The position numbers and the translations under genes were made by a program. DNA of 34,315 nucleotides from Acidobacteriota bacterium. GTDB taxonomy: Bacteria > Acidobacteriota > Thermoanaerobaculia > Multivoradales > JAHEKO01. Below, in pieces: positions 1 through 7,636 of the stretch. How positions within the stretch are numbered: the first letter of the stretch is position 1; each line of letters begins with the position of its first letter. The notes beneath the pieces were generated by a model that saw only the letters and a list, made by a program, of their open reading frames with translations, was not told the origin of the DNA and did not search any database. The stretch spans positions 1 to 34,315 of the forward strand of contig JADFQD010000002.1 of NCBI GenBank assembly GCA_022561975.1, written 5' to 3'.

Positions 1-724
1 GCGTCGGTGGCTGAATGCCCAGGCCGAGAAAAGAGAGGCCGGCCTCGGCGAGAATCGCTCCCGCCATCCCCAAGCTCGCCTGCACGAGCAACAGCGGCAG
101 CACATTGGGCATGACGTGCTTGATCAGAATCGCGGCAGGCCGAGTTCCCACGGAGCGTGCCGCGGTTACGAACTCCTGTTCGCGCACCTGTAGCACCTGG
201 GCACGCACCAGACGCGCGTAACCGACCCAGCCGATCACCACCAGGGCCATGACGACGTGCCGAAGCGCGGGCCCCAGAACCGCCACCAGGGCGATGGCCA
301 GGAGGATTCCCGGAAAGGCCATGAAAACGTCGGCGATTCGCATCAAGAGCGCGTCGACACGCCCGCCGAGATAACCGGACACCGAGCCGATCAGGGTCCC
401 GAGCGCACCTGCGAGCAGCACGACCGTCAAGCCGACCCCGATCGACACGCGCGCGCCGTGCACGAGCCTCGACAGGATGTCGCGACCGAGTTCGTCGAGA
501 CCCAGGAGATGACCTCGTGACGGGCCTTCCAATCGACGCTCGAGTCGCTGCTCCGACGGATCGTACGGCGTTAACACCGGCGCGAACACAGCCGCGGCGA
601 ACGCCATGAGAACGAAGACGACGCCTACGACGACGGCCCAGGAAAGCTTGCGCCGTGCTCGGCCCGGTTGGGCCGATGGTTCAGCCGATGGTTCGGCCGA
701 TGGTTCCGTCGGTGACTCGGTCAA
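1..724 (-). CDS. DppC/OppC-type ABC transporter permease, partial (C-terminus beyond left edge)
   Basis: This is the second inner-membrane permease of a peptide/nickel-type ABC importer. It is absent from the ORF track because it runs off the window without a stop. The reverse strand reads an N-terminal membrane segment, then a DPSEQ region, then the family signature HLLGLDELGRDILSRLVHG. A membrane-embedded stretch follows with YLGGRVDALLMRIADVFMAF and the EAA-type loop EFVTAARSVGTRPA, which contacts the ATPase. I chose the TTG at 724 because an in-frame TAG lies at 739-737; the only other upstream option is CTG at 730. The N-terminus carries a short SAEP repeat. The gene would normally follow the DppB-like gene directly, but that gene is 2.4 kb upstream. 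Family is confident; substrate cannot be told. Confidence 0.88.
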   Translation of the reverse strand, partial: MTESPTEPSAEPSAEPSAQPGRARRKLSWAVVVGVVFVLMAFAAAVFAPVLTPYDPSEQRLERRLEGPSRGHLLGLDELGRDILSRLVHGARVSIGVGLTVVLLAGALGTLIGSVSGYLGGRVDALLMRIADVFMAFPGILLAIALVAVLGPALRHVVMALVVIGWVGYARLVRAQVLQVREQEFVTAARSVGTRPAAILIKHVMPNVLPLLLVQASLGMAGAILAEAGLSFLGLGIQPPT

Positions 725-733
725 AGCCAGCCG

Positions 734-739
734 ACTCTA
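734..739 (-). promoter_or_regulatory. Putative -10 hexamer (TAGAGT) of the DppC-like gene
   Basis: TAGAGT lies nine bases before the TTG start at 724 and also contains the in-frame stop that bounds the gene. It fits the TANNNT pattern seen directly upstream of several other starts in this window, which suggests a leaderless transcript. No convincing -35 was found. Confidence 0.35.
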
Positions 740-780
740 CACCGCAGCCGACGCCACGGGAGGGCTCGCGGCACGGCTGC

Positions 781-786
781 TAAACT
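781..786 (+). promoter_or_regulatory. Putative -10 hexamer (TAAACT) of msrC
   Basis: TAAACT ends eight bases before the ATG of msrC, with no room for a Shine-Dalgarno sequence after the expected transcription start. It is divergent to the permease promoter; both lie in a 70-base intergenic region. Confidence 0.45.
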
Positions 787-794
787 CCACCCTC

Positions 795-1283
795 ATGCCC
801 GACGCTGTCTCGCAGCAGAAGCCCGACAAGCAGGCTCTCTACGAGGCGCTTGCCGGACGGATCGACTCGGTCGTTCGCGGCCTCGACGACGAGGTGGCCG
901 CCATGGCATCCGCAGCCTGCCTCATTCACCACGCGCTTCCCTACGTCAGCTGGACCGGTTTCTATCGCGTCGTCAACGAGGGTTTGCTGCGCATCGGCCC
1001 GTATCAGGGCCCGCCGGCTTGCCTCGAGATCCCCTTCGGCAGCGGCATTTGCGGTACCGTGGCCGCTGAAGAGGAGTCGCTGGTCGTAGCCGACGTGCAC
1101 GCGTTCCCAGGTCACATCGCCTGTGATTCGGCGGCGCGCTCGGAGATTGTCGTCCCGGTCTACCGCAAGGACGGGAGTCTCGCCGCGGTGCTGGACCTCG
1201 ACTCGCATGCTCCCTCGGCCTTCGACGACGACGACCGGACCGGACTCGAGGCGATCGCCGAAATTCTTCGCCGCCACCTCTGA
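795..1283 (+). CDS. msrC: Free methionine-(R)-sulfoxide reductase (fRMsr, GAF-domain type)
   Basis: This cytosolic enzyme reduces free methionine-R-sulfoxide and so repairs oxidised methionine. The 162-residue product is a single GAF domain of the usual family length. The signature WTGFY is followed by GPYQGPPACLEI, FGSGICGTVA and FPGHIACDSAARSEIVVPV. These place all three family cysteines (PAC, GIC, IAC), which form the catalytic and resolving set. The ORF track starts the frame at 606, but the upstream part is antisense to the permease gene and the family N-terminus matches the ATG at 795. It is encoded opposite to the ABC permease genes and sits between them. Confidence 0.93.
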   Translation: MPDAVSQQKPDKQALYEALAGRIDSVVRGLDDEVAAMASAACLIHHALPYVSWTGFYRVVNEGLLRIGPYQGPPACLEIPFGSGICGTVAAEEESLVVADVHAFPGHIACDSAARSEIVVPVYRKDGSLAAVLDLDSHAPSAFDDDDRTGLEAIAEILRRHL

Positions 1284-1410
1284 CGTTCGTGATTGTAGGA
1301 ATCCAGCCAGGTAATACCTGAGGAATGGAGACGCGGCCCTGCAAAAGCCCTGCTTCTTGCTTGCCGGTTGACCTCTTGGCTCTCCATTCACCACGTAGGA
1401 ATTGAGGATT

Positions 1411-1497
1411 CCAGGTGCCGGCTTGCGCCGGCGGCACGCACCGGGTCCAGTTTCAAGAAGTGCTCAAGAAGTGCTGCTCAAGAAGTGCCTGGCACCA
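1411..1497. repeat. REP-like palindromes and TCAAGAAGTGC direct repeats
   Basis: A GC-rich palindrome (GTGCC...GGCAC arms at 1415-1419 and 1433-1437, with a nested GCCGGC pair) is followed by three direct copies of TCAAGAAGTGC starting at about 1453, 1464 and 1478. The last runs into the palindrome GTGCCTGGCAC at 1485-1495. The motif resembles REP sequences mobilised by RAYT transposases in many bacteria; that link is from general knowledge. No transposase gene is present here. Confidence 0.5.
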
Positions 1498-1769
1498 GTT
1501 TCTCCCGGATAGCGCTTCAACTGGCGCCGGAGCCTGGCTTTCTGCTTGCCGGAGAGAATCGTCAGGAGTTCGTCGCCGCTGCGCTCCAGCCGAAGCAGCG
1601 ACAGGCGCCGGTGGGCGCGGGTGTCGAGAATGCTGATTACGTTCGGATGAAGCGGGTAGGAGAACCACGAATCGCCCTCGCTGATGAGGACCGGCCAATC
1701 CGGATGCGACCGGATTGACCGATTGAAGTACTTGATGAGTCGTCGCTTCTGCTGGTGATTCGGCGGCAT
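1464..1769 (-). pseudogene. Truncated SGNH/GDSL hydrolase remnant
   Basis: The reverse strand has a strong Shine-Dalgarno (AAGGAGGT) ahead of ATG 1769 and reads about 90 residues that resemble the N-terminus of an SGNH/GDSL-type hydrolase. They include the catalytic-serine block VLISEGDSWFSYP and the segment GDELLTILSGKQK. Full members run past 200 residues and need later Asn and Asp/His blocks, which are missing. The frame instead runs into the REP-like repeat, which supplies the last residues (ARHFLSSTS) and the stop. I read this as a gene cut off by the repeat. A short expressed peptide is possible but could not be catalytic. Confidence 0.55.
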
Positions 1770-1878
1770 TTCGACCTCCTTGGATTGCCGTGCGCACTCT
1801 GGTTGAACCCAGCCGGACGGCTAGCCTCTCCTGATTAGACGAGTTCAACTGCCGGATTCCCAGCCAAAAACACTTGGT

Positions 1879-1978
1879 TGCGGTGATTACGGGGCGTATT
1901 CGCCGTTCATATTGCGGCGAATAGTTGCCGATGCCGCGAATGGTAGGTACAATCACCTAGAAATCTGCGGTGAATATG
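1879..1978 (+). promoter_or_regulatory. Repeat-rich fic promoter: inverted repeat plus four direct repeats
   Basis: A perfect 9-bp inverted repeat (TATTCGCCG at 1897-1905, CGGCGAATA at 1915-1923) sits just upstream of the -35 box. Related direct copies of TGCGGYGAWTA start at 1879, 1913, 1932 and 1966, spaced 34, 19 and 34 bases. One lies in the promoter spacer and one overlaps the start codon. This layout suits an operator. A regulator is not identified, although the Fic protein itself ends in a putative winged-helix domain. Confidence 0.5.
1925..1953 (+). promoter_or_regulatory. Sigma-70-type promoter of fic
   Basis: TTGCCG (1925-1930), a 17-base spacer and TACAAT (1948-1953) form the best-spaced promoter in the window. 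The predicted start of transcription is about 10-16 bases before the candidate start codons. Confidence 0.55.
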
Positions 1979-3094
1979 ACGTACATCCACGAGCGGCCTC
2001 GATGGCCGAAACTTACATGGGATAGCGAGGCCCTCTCCGGGGCCTTGGCCGCAGTCCGCCACAAGCAGGGCAAACACCTCGGCAGGATGGAGGCCCTCGG
2101 GTTCGAACTCCGAACAGAGGCGAGCCTGACAGCGCTCACCCTCGAGGTTGTGAAGTCCTCGGCCATCGAGGGGCAGAACCTTGATTCCGAAGAGGTCCGC
2201 TCTTCGATCGCTCGCAAGCTGGGGCTTGAAGTCGCGGGCCTCCCCCAGCCCGGGCAAGAAGTCGAAGGCGTCGTCGAGATGATGCTCGATGCCACGCGCA
2301 ACTTCGACAGGCCGCTCACAGCGGAGCGGTTGTTCGGCTGGCACGCGGCACTATTTCCGACTGGGCGAAGCGGCATCCACCGCATCACCGTCGGTGCATG
2401 GCGCACCGGCGAGACCGGTCCGATGCAGATCGTCTCTGGGCCGATCGGCAAGGAGAGAGTGTACTTCCAGGCGCCGGAAGCCGAGCGCCTCGAGAGCGAG
2501 ATGGAGCGCTTCCTCGAGTGGTTCGCCGGGCCATCCGACATCGACCCCGTGCTCAAGGCCGCAGTAGCGCACTTCTGGTTCGTGACCGTTCACCCTTTTG
2601 AAGACGGCAACGGCCGCATCGCTCGCGCGATCGCCGACATAGCGCTCTCGCAGGCAGACGGCACCAAGGACCGCTTCTACAGCATGTCCTCCGCCATCGA
2701 AACCGAGCGCAAGGAGTACTATTTCCACCTCGAATCGGCGCAGCGCGGGAGCCTCGATATCACGGCATGGATTGCTTGGTTTCTCGCGTGCCTCGCTCGT
2801 GCCATCCAGGACGCGGACGAAACGCTCGGCTCAGTGCTTCACAAGGCGAAGCTCTGGCAGCGGATCAATCCGAACCCGGTGAACGAGCGTCAGCGAAGAA
2901 TCATCAACCGGATGCTCGACAACTTCGCCGGGCATCTCACCACATCGAAATACGCCAAGCTCGCCAAGTGCTCTACCGACACCGCGCTTCGCGATATCCG
3001 AGGACTGCTGGAGCGCGGCATCCTCGTGAAGAACCCCGGCGGAGGTCGGAGCACGAGCTACCGCCTCGCTGAGGCTGACACGAACCCGGTGTAA
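1970..3094 (+). CDS. Fic family protein AMPylase (class II, self-inhibited)
   Basis: This is a probable protein adenylyltransferase that moves AMP from ATP to a hydroxyl side chain of a target protein. The 374-residue product begins with a DUF4172-like region (YIHERPRWPKLTW). It then has the inhibitory-helix motif SSAIEG at about residues 62-67, which matches (S/T)xxxE(G/N) and marks a self-inhibited class II enzyme. The Fic core carries the complete catalytic motif HPFEDGNGRIAR at about 205-216. The last 80 residues look like a winged helix-turn-helix. The GTG at 1970 and the ATG at 1976 are both possible starts. No separate antitoxin gene is visible, as expected for class II. The gene lies between the two permease genes, on the opposite strand, with its own promoter. 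The target is unknown. Confidence 0.92.
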   Translation: MNMTYIHERPRWPKLTWDSEALSGALAAVRHKQGKHLGRMEALGFELRTEASLTALTLEVVKSSAIEGQNLDSEEVRSSIARKLGLEVAGLPQPGQEVEGVVEMMLDATRNFDRPLTAERLFGWHAALFPTGRSGIHRITVGAWRTGETGPMQIVSGPIGKERVYFQAPEAERLESEMERFLEWFAGPSDIDPVLKAAVAHFWFVTVHPFEDGNGRIARAIADIALSQADGTKDRFYSMSSAIETERKEYYFHLESAQRGSLDITAWIAWFLACLARAIQDADETLGSVLHKAKLWQRINPNPVNERQRRIINRMLDNFAGHLTTSKYAKLAKCSTDTALRDIRGLLERGILVKNPGGGRSTSYRLAEADTNPV

Positions 3095-3182
3095 AGGGCA
3101 TCTGGACAGCAAGCCATTAGCTCCAGCGAACTCGAGCTGCTGAGGCAAGACCTCATGAACGCCTGTCTCGAAGACCGCAACC

Positions 3183-4103
3183 TCAGCTAACCCGGATCCG
3201 GGGATCCAACATCGCGTAGACCACGTCGGTGATCAGATTGATCACCAGGTAGGTCAGCGCGATGGCCAGGATGCTCCCCTGCACCAACGGGTAGTCCCGC
3301 AACCGAATCGCCTGAATGACCAGCCGGCCCAGGCCCGGCCAGGAGAAAATCGTCTCGGTGATGATCGCCCCGGTGAGCAGCGCACCGAACTGGAGCCCGA
3401 TGATCGTCACCACCGGAATCGAAGCGTTCTTGAGAGCATGGATACGAAGCACCGAGCCCCTTCGCAGTCCCCTGGCTAGGGCCGCCATCATGTAGGGCTT
3501 CTCCAATTCCTCCGCCACCGAGCTGCGAACCATGCGGGTCAAGATACCCGACAGGGCGGTCCCGAGTGTCACCGCGGGCAGCACCAGGCTGAGCCAGCCA
3601 GTCCTCCCCGACACAGGGAACCAATCGAGTTGAATTGCAAACAGCAGAATCAGCATCGGCCCGAGCCAGAAGTTCGGTATCGACACACCGACCAGCGCCA
3701 CGACTCTCGAGACGTGGTCGAGAAAGCGATTACGATGGCTCGCGGCAAGCACGCCGAGAGGAATCGAGACCAGAAGCGCCACCACCATGCTTGCCAGCGT
3801 CAGCTCGAGGGTCGCGGGGTAGTGCCGGACGAGGATCTCGATCACCGGCTCTCGAAAATGCAGCGACATCCCGAGATCCGCGCGCACCAGGCCGGTGAGA
3901 AAGCTCAAGTACTGGGTCGCCAGCGGCCGATCGAGACCCAGGTCGTGGCGCAGCGCTTCGACCTGAGAACGCTGCGCACCTTCGCCCAGCATCATCTCGA
4001 CCGGATCCCCGGGGATCAAATGAATCAGGGAGAAAACCAGGGTCGCGACCAGCAGAGCGATCGGAACCGTCTGGGCCAGCCGTCGCAGAAGAAAAGCGGT
4101 CAC
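3183..4103 (-). CDS. DppB/OppB-type ABC transporter permease
   Basis: This is the first inner-membrane permease of a peptide/nickel-type importer. At 306 residues it has the usual family length and six predicted membrane segments. The N-terminus (FLLRRLAQTVPIALLVATLVF) and the conserved LIHLIPGDPVEMMLG are followed by LRHDLGLDRPL, a FREPV block and the EAA-loop region KPYMMAALARGLRRG. The end ITDVVYAMLDPRIR is typical. The GTG at 4103 is the start that preserves the standard N-terminus. The gene lies 48 bases downstream of the sigma-54 activator on the same strand. Its DppC-like partner begins 2.4 kb further on, beyond oppositely oriented genes, so the usual dppBC coupling is broken here. Confidence 0.92.
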   Translation of the reverse strand: MTAFLLRRLAQTVPIALLVATLVFSLIHLIPGDPVEMMLGEGAQRSQVEALRHDLGLDRPLATQYLSFLTGLVRADLGMSLHFREPVIEILVRHYPATLELTLASMVVALLVSIPLGVLAASHRNRFLDHVSRVVALVGVSIPNFWLGPMLILLFAIQLDWFPVSGRTGWLSLVLPAVTLGTALSGILTRMVRSSVAEELEKPYMMAALARGLRRGSVLRIHALKNASIPVVTIIGLQFGALLTGAIITETIFSWPGLGRLVIQAIRLRDYPLVQGSILAIALTYLVINLITDVVYAMLDPRIRVS

Positions 4104-4151
4104 CAGTGGGCCGTAACGGATGAACGGTTAGTGGAAGCGTGGGTCCTCGGC

Positions 4152-7100
4152 CTAGTCGAGTTCCAGCTTGCGCACCAAGTACGACAGGGCTTGCCGGGTG
4201 AGGCCCAGGCGGCGGGCTGCTTGTGCGCGATTACCATTGGCCGATCGAAGCGCGTCTCGGACGAGACGGCGCCGATAGTTCAGGGTCAACTGATGGTATC
4301 CGATATCCGGTGCTGCGCCGTCGGGTTGCGTCCCGGCCGACGCGATCCCGGCACGCACCTCCCCGGAGGTTACCGACCTGTAGGGCAAATCCAAGTGCTC
4401 GGGATGCAACTCGTTACCGGTCGCAAAAGCAACGGCCACGGACAGGATGTTCCTGAGTTCTCGAACATTGCCCGGCCAGTCGTATTCCATCAGCCTCGCT
4501 CTCGCTGACGAACTGAGTTCGAGAGCGCGGCTCCCCGGGTCGGAACGGAGAAAGTGCGCGGCGAGAATCAAGACATCCTCGCCGCGCTCGCGCAGCGGCG
4601 GCAACACCAGAGCGCCCACCCGCAAACGGTAGTAGAGATCCGCCCGAAAGCTGCCGTCCTTGACCATGCTCTCGAGATCGCGGTTGGTGGCCGCAACAAC
4701 TCGGACCTCCACTTTGCGGGGCAAGCTCTCGCCGATCCGCCGAACTTCTCCTTCTTGCAGGACTCGCAAGAAAAAACCCTGGGCTCGAAGCGGAAGATCA
4801 CCTATTTCGTCAAGGAAAACCGTTCCACCCCGAGCGGTTTCAAAGATTCCGAGGCGGTCACGCGCGGCACCCGTGAACGAGCCCTTGACGTGACCGAAGA
4901 GATCGGACATCAGGAGTTCCTCGGAGACCGCTGCACAATCCATGGCCAGAAAGGGACCGTCGCTGTGGCGACTCCCGGCATGAACTTCCTGGGCCAGCAA
5001 CTCCTTGCCGGTACCGGTCTCCCCCAAAACCATGATCGGTACTTCGGCGGCGGCCAGGAGGCTCGTTCGCTCCAACAGTTCGACGATTGCAGCCGACTCC
5101 CCGATGATTCCCGAGCGCCGGCGCCGGCGGGAAGCCTCTCCCTCCTGCCCGGCATCTCCAGCCGCCCAAGCGAGCGGCTCGAGCGATCCGGCCGGCAGCG
5201 GCAGCAGGGCCAGCAGGCCCAGCAACGCCTTCTGGACTTCGTCAACGAACGGCGCTTGCAAGACCAGCTCACCCCTGGAAAGATCCTGCTTGATTTCCTG
5301 AATCCCGCCCGGCCCTTCACGGAGGATTTCGTCGCCCGACGGCTTGCGAAACAGCAAACGCGCCTCTGGGTAGCCGGCGTCCAGGAACAGCCGGTCGATC
5401 TCTTCTTCGCCCTTCCGGTGCCCTTGGAGAAAGGTCCCGAGAGCGCGCCAAGCTGTCGAGTCACGCGAATCCAAGCGCTCGGCCAGGGGACCGGCGCCGG
5501 CTTCGCGCAGCGCAACGACCGCACGGCGCAGGACCGCCGGTGGCGCGATACCGGGTACGACCAGTTCGACGTCGAAGACGAATCGACCCGCCCGGTAGGG
5601 CTCGATCTCGGAGAGCACCTGCCAATCGCTCGCTTCGATGTCTTCCCCGACCAAGACCTGCGTCCAGAGCCGGTGCAGCGGTCCTGCCGGTACCTCCCGT
5701 ACTTCAGCCAGGGCCGCTTCGCGATCGCCGGCCAGCGCCCACAGTGCCGGAACCTCCTCGGCCTCCAAGACTCTCGCCGCCTCCGGGCGTGACTCATCGA
5801 GTTCCGCTCTCGCTTCGTCCGGCCGCTCGAGCCAGCCCAGCGCCCGAGCCGCGAGCACATGCAGTTCCTCGGATCGCCAGGAGATCCCTCGGTCCGCTAG
5901 CTCATTCAGGGCCTCTCGTGAGCGAACGAGCGCGGCGTGCGGTCTGCCGCGAACCAGTTCGTAGAGAACCCAAAGTTCGAAATCGTGAGCGAGGCTCCTC
6001 CAGTTGCGCGCTCGGCGGTCCTCTGCGGTGGCTCGTTCCAGAATGTCCAGAACTCCAGCGAGCCGACCGCGCCGCAAACGGATCTCGGCAAGGTTGAACA
6101 GCGCCGAAGTCGTCAACCTCGAGCCCTGAGCCTCGCGATGGAGTCTCAGCGTGTGCAGCAAGGCGCGCTCGGCGCCGGCCAGATCGCCGGCCAGCGCCCG
6201 GCCAATAGCCAGTTCGTTCCACAGCGCCCCGGCCTCGAACGGTGTCAGCCGGCGGCGCGCCATGCCAAGCGCCGCGGCAAAATGGCCGACCGCCGCCGCC
6301 CCATCTCGACGCGCCGTCGCCTCCAGACCGGCCGCCTTTCGCCACCGCCAGGCGAGGTCCCCGTGATTCGCTTCCGGACCCAACACCTTAGCGACACGAT
6401 CGAGCCGGGAGCGCATGGTGTCGAGGTCGCCTCGGTCCCAGGCGTTGAAGGCCGCCAGGAGTTCGGCTCGGTCTCGGGCCGAAGCATCTTCATCTCGGAG
6501 ACCCTCCGCCAACCAGCGGTCGGCCTCCTTGGTCTCGCCTCGATTCTCCAGAACCCGCAAAGCGACCGACAGATGCTGCATTCTCTGCCTGGGGGTCAAC
6601 GCACTTCGATCCACCGCGCCCAACTCGCGCTTGGCCGGACCGAGCTTCCCCAAACGGTACAGACACCAAATCCGCAGGATGCGGGCCGAGCTGTGTCGCA
6701 AGCCCTTCAAAGCCACGAGGGCGTCTTCGAATCTGCCCACCGCATAGAGAGCTCGCGCGAAATCTATCCGGTCCTTCGTGCTTTCGGTTCCAACCAACTC
6801 CCAGGCTCCCACCGCGGCTCGCCAGTGTCCGGCCTCTGCCAATTCGCGCGGGCTCTGCTCGCCGCTTCCCGAGCGCCAGATCTTTCCTGCCTCGGTCTGC
6901 CCAAGGTTTCTGATTACCTGTTCCAGGCGCTCGGCGCCCGCGCACATGGCTCTCGAGAAGTGTCCCGGTCCCAGAACCCTCAATCCTGACTTCAGGCTCG
7001 AGGTCTCGCCTGACGCCTCGCCCGGCTTCCTGCTAGTCGAGTAGCGCGCGGCGAGACAGCCCCGAGCCCGAGAGAACTCGTCCTGCCAAAGAAAGAGCGC

Positions 7101-7544
7101 GCGCTCGAGTAGATCCTCGACCGCCCGCCTTGGAGCGATCGCGTTGACGCTCTGGCGCCAAGCGGCAAACAGGCTTCGAGCGGCGCGGCGGCCCTGTCCA
7201 CGCCCGGCAGGCGCTTCACCGGTTTGAAACAGCTCACCCATGAGAGCGATGAGAGATCGTTGGGGCAAGGCGTCCCGAGACAACGGCGCCGCCACGAGCC
7301 CGGACAACAACCCGTCGGAGTCGACCCGCGCACTCTCCCACGCACTGACCGTCCAACAGCTCTCTTCGAGGTGAGCCGCCGCGCAAGCAGCCTGAAAGAG
7401 AACACCGATACGTTGACGATCGGTCAGCCGGGCCTCCGCGATCGGCAGACCCACCCCCCGGCCCAAAGCCGCATGTTCCAGCCGCGGCCTGGACTTGCCA
7501 CGCAACCTCGCCTCTGTCGAGCGCTCACCTCTCTTAGCCGCCAT
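4152..7544 (-). CDS. Sigma-54-dependent transcriptional activator with long TPR-like N-terminal region
   Basis: This 1130-residue regulator has three parts. The first 800 or so residues are alanine-, leucine- and arginine-rich helical repeats resembling tetratricopeptide repeats, with no receiver, GAF or PAS domain. An AAA+ sigma-54 interaction domain follows, with Walker A (GETGTGKE), the sigma-54 contact loop GSFTGA, Walker B (GGTVFLDEIGDL), the arginine-finger region FRADLYYRL and WPGNVREL. The C-terminus is a Fis-type helix-turn-helix (RAQAARRLGLTRQALSYLV). The loop is GSFTGA where GAFTGA is usual. The ATG at 7544 follows a GAGGGAG ribosome site closely. The next gene downstream is the DppB-like permease, so it may control the transporter; no clear -24/-12 promoter was found nearby. 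Confidence 0.93.
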   Translation of the reverse strand: MAAKRGERSTEARLRGKSRPRLEHAALGRGVGLPIAEARLTDRQRIGVLFQAACAAAHLEESCWTVSAWESARVDSDGLLSGLVAAPLSRDALPQRSLIALMGELFQTGEAPAGRGQGRRAARSLFAAWRQSVNAIAPRRAVEDLLERALFLWQDEFSRARGCLAARYSTSRKPGEASGETSSLKSGLRVLGPGHFSRAMCAGAERLEQVIRNLGQTEAGKIWRSGSGEQSPRELAEAGHWRAAVGAWELVGTESTKDRIDFARALYAVGRFEDALVALKGLRHSSARILRIWCLYRLGKLGPAKRELGAVDRSALTPRQRMQHLSVALRVLENRGETKEADRWLAEGLRDEDASARDRAELLAAFNAWDRGDLDTMRSRLDRVAKVLGPEANHGDLAWRWRKAAGLEATARRDGAAAVGHFAAALGMARRRLTPFEAGALWNELAIGRALAGDLAGAERALLHTLRLHREAQGSRLTTSALFNLAEIRLRRGRLAGVLDILERATAEDRRARNWRSLAHDFELWVLYELVRGRPHAALVRSREALNELADRGISWRSEELHVLAARALGWLERPDEARAELDESRPEAARVLEAEEVPALWALAGDREAALAEVREVPAGPLHRLWTQVLVGEDIEASDWQVLSEIEPYRAGRFVFDVELVVPGIAPPAVLRRAVVALREAGAGPLAERLDSRDSTAWRALGTFLQGHRKGEEEIDRLFLDAGYPEARLLFRKPSGDEILREGPGGIQEIKQDLSRGELVLQAPFVDEVQKALLGLLALLPLPAGSLEPLAWAAGDAGQEGEASRRRRRSGIIGESAAIVELLERTSLLAAAEVPIMVLGETGTGKELLAQEVHAGSRHSDGPFLAMDCAAVSEELLMSDLFGHVKGSFTGAARDRLGIFETARGGTVFLDEIGDLPLRAQGFFLRVLQEGEVRRIGESLPRKVEVRVVAATNRDLESMVKDGSFRADLYYRLRVGALVLPPLRERGEDVLILAAHFLRSDPGSRALELSSSARARLMEYDWPGNVRELRNILSVAVAFATGNELHPEHLDLPYRSVTSGEVRAGIASAGTQPDGAAPDIGYHQLTLNYRRRLVRDALRSANGNRAQAARRLGLTRQALSYLVRKLELD

Positions 7545-7636
7545 CTCCCTCTTTCCTCGCGGGCCCGCTTTACCGGTCCCGCAGATGAAATTGAATTACC
7601 TGGGTATCTTACACTTGCGGGCTGCCTGCGACCGGG

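Noticed and set aside
3095-3190. Continuation of the fic frame past its stop (ELELLRQDLMNACLEDRNLS), slightly like a Spo0E-type peptide
   Set aside because: There is no start codon or ribosome site, and it is only about 30 residues; similarity is too weak to call a remnant.
4554-5792. Long plus-strand ORFs opposite the sigma-54 activator (4554-5792, 5937-6989, 3630-4508)
   Set aside because: They are antisense to conserved domains, lack ribosome sites and show compositions typical of shadow frames in GC-rich DNA.
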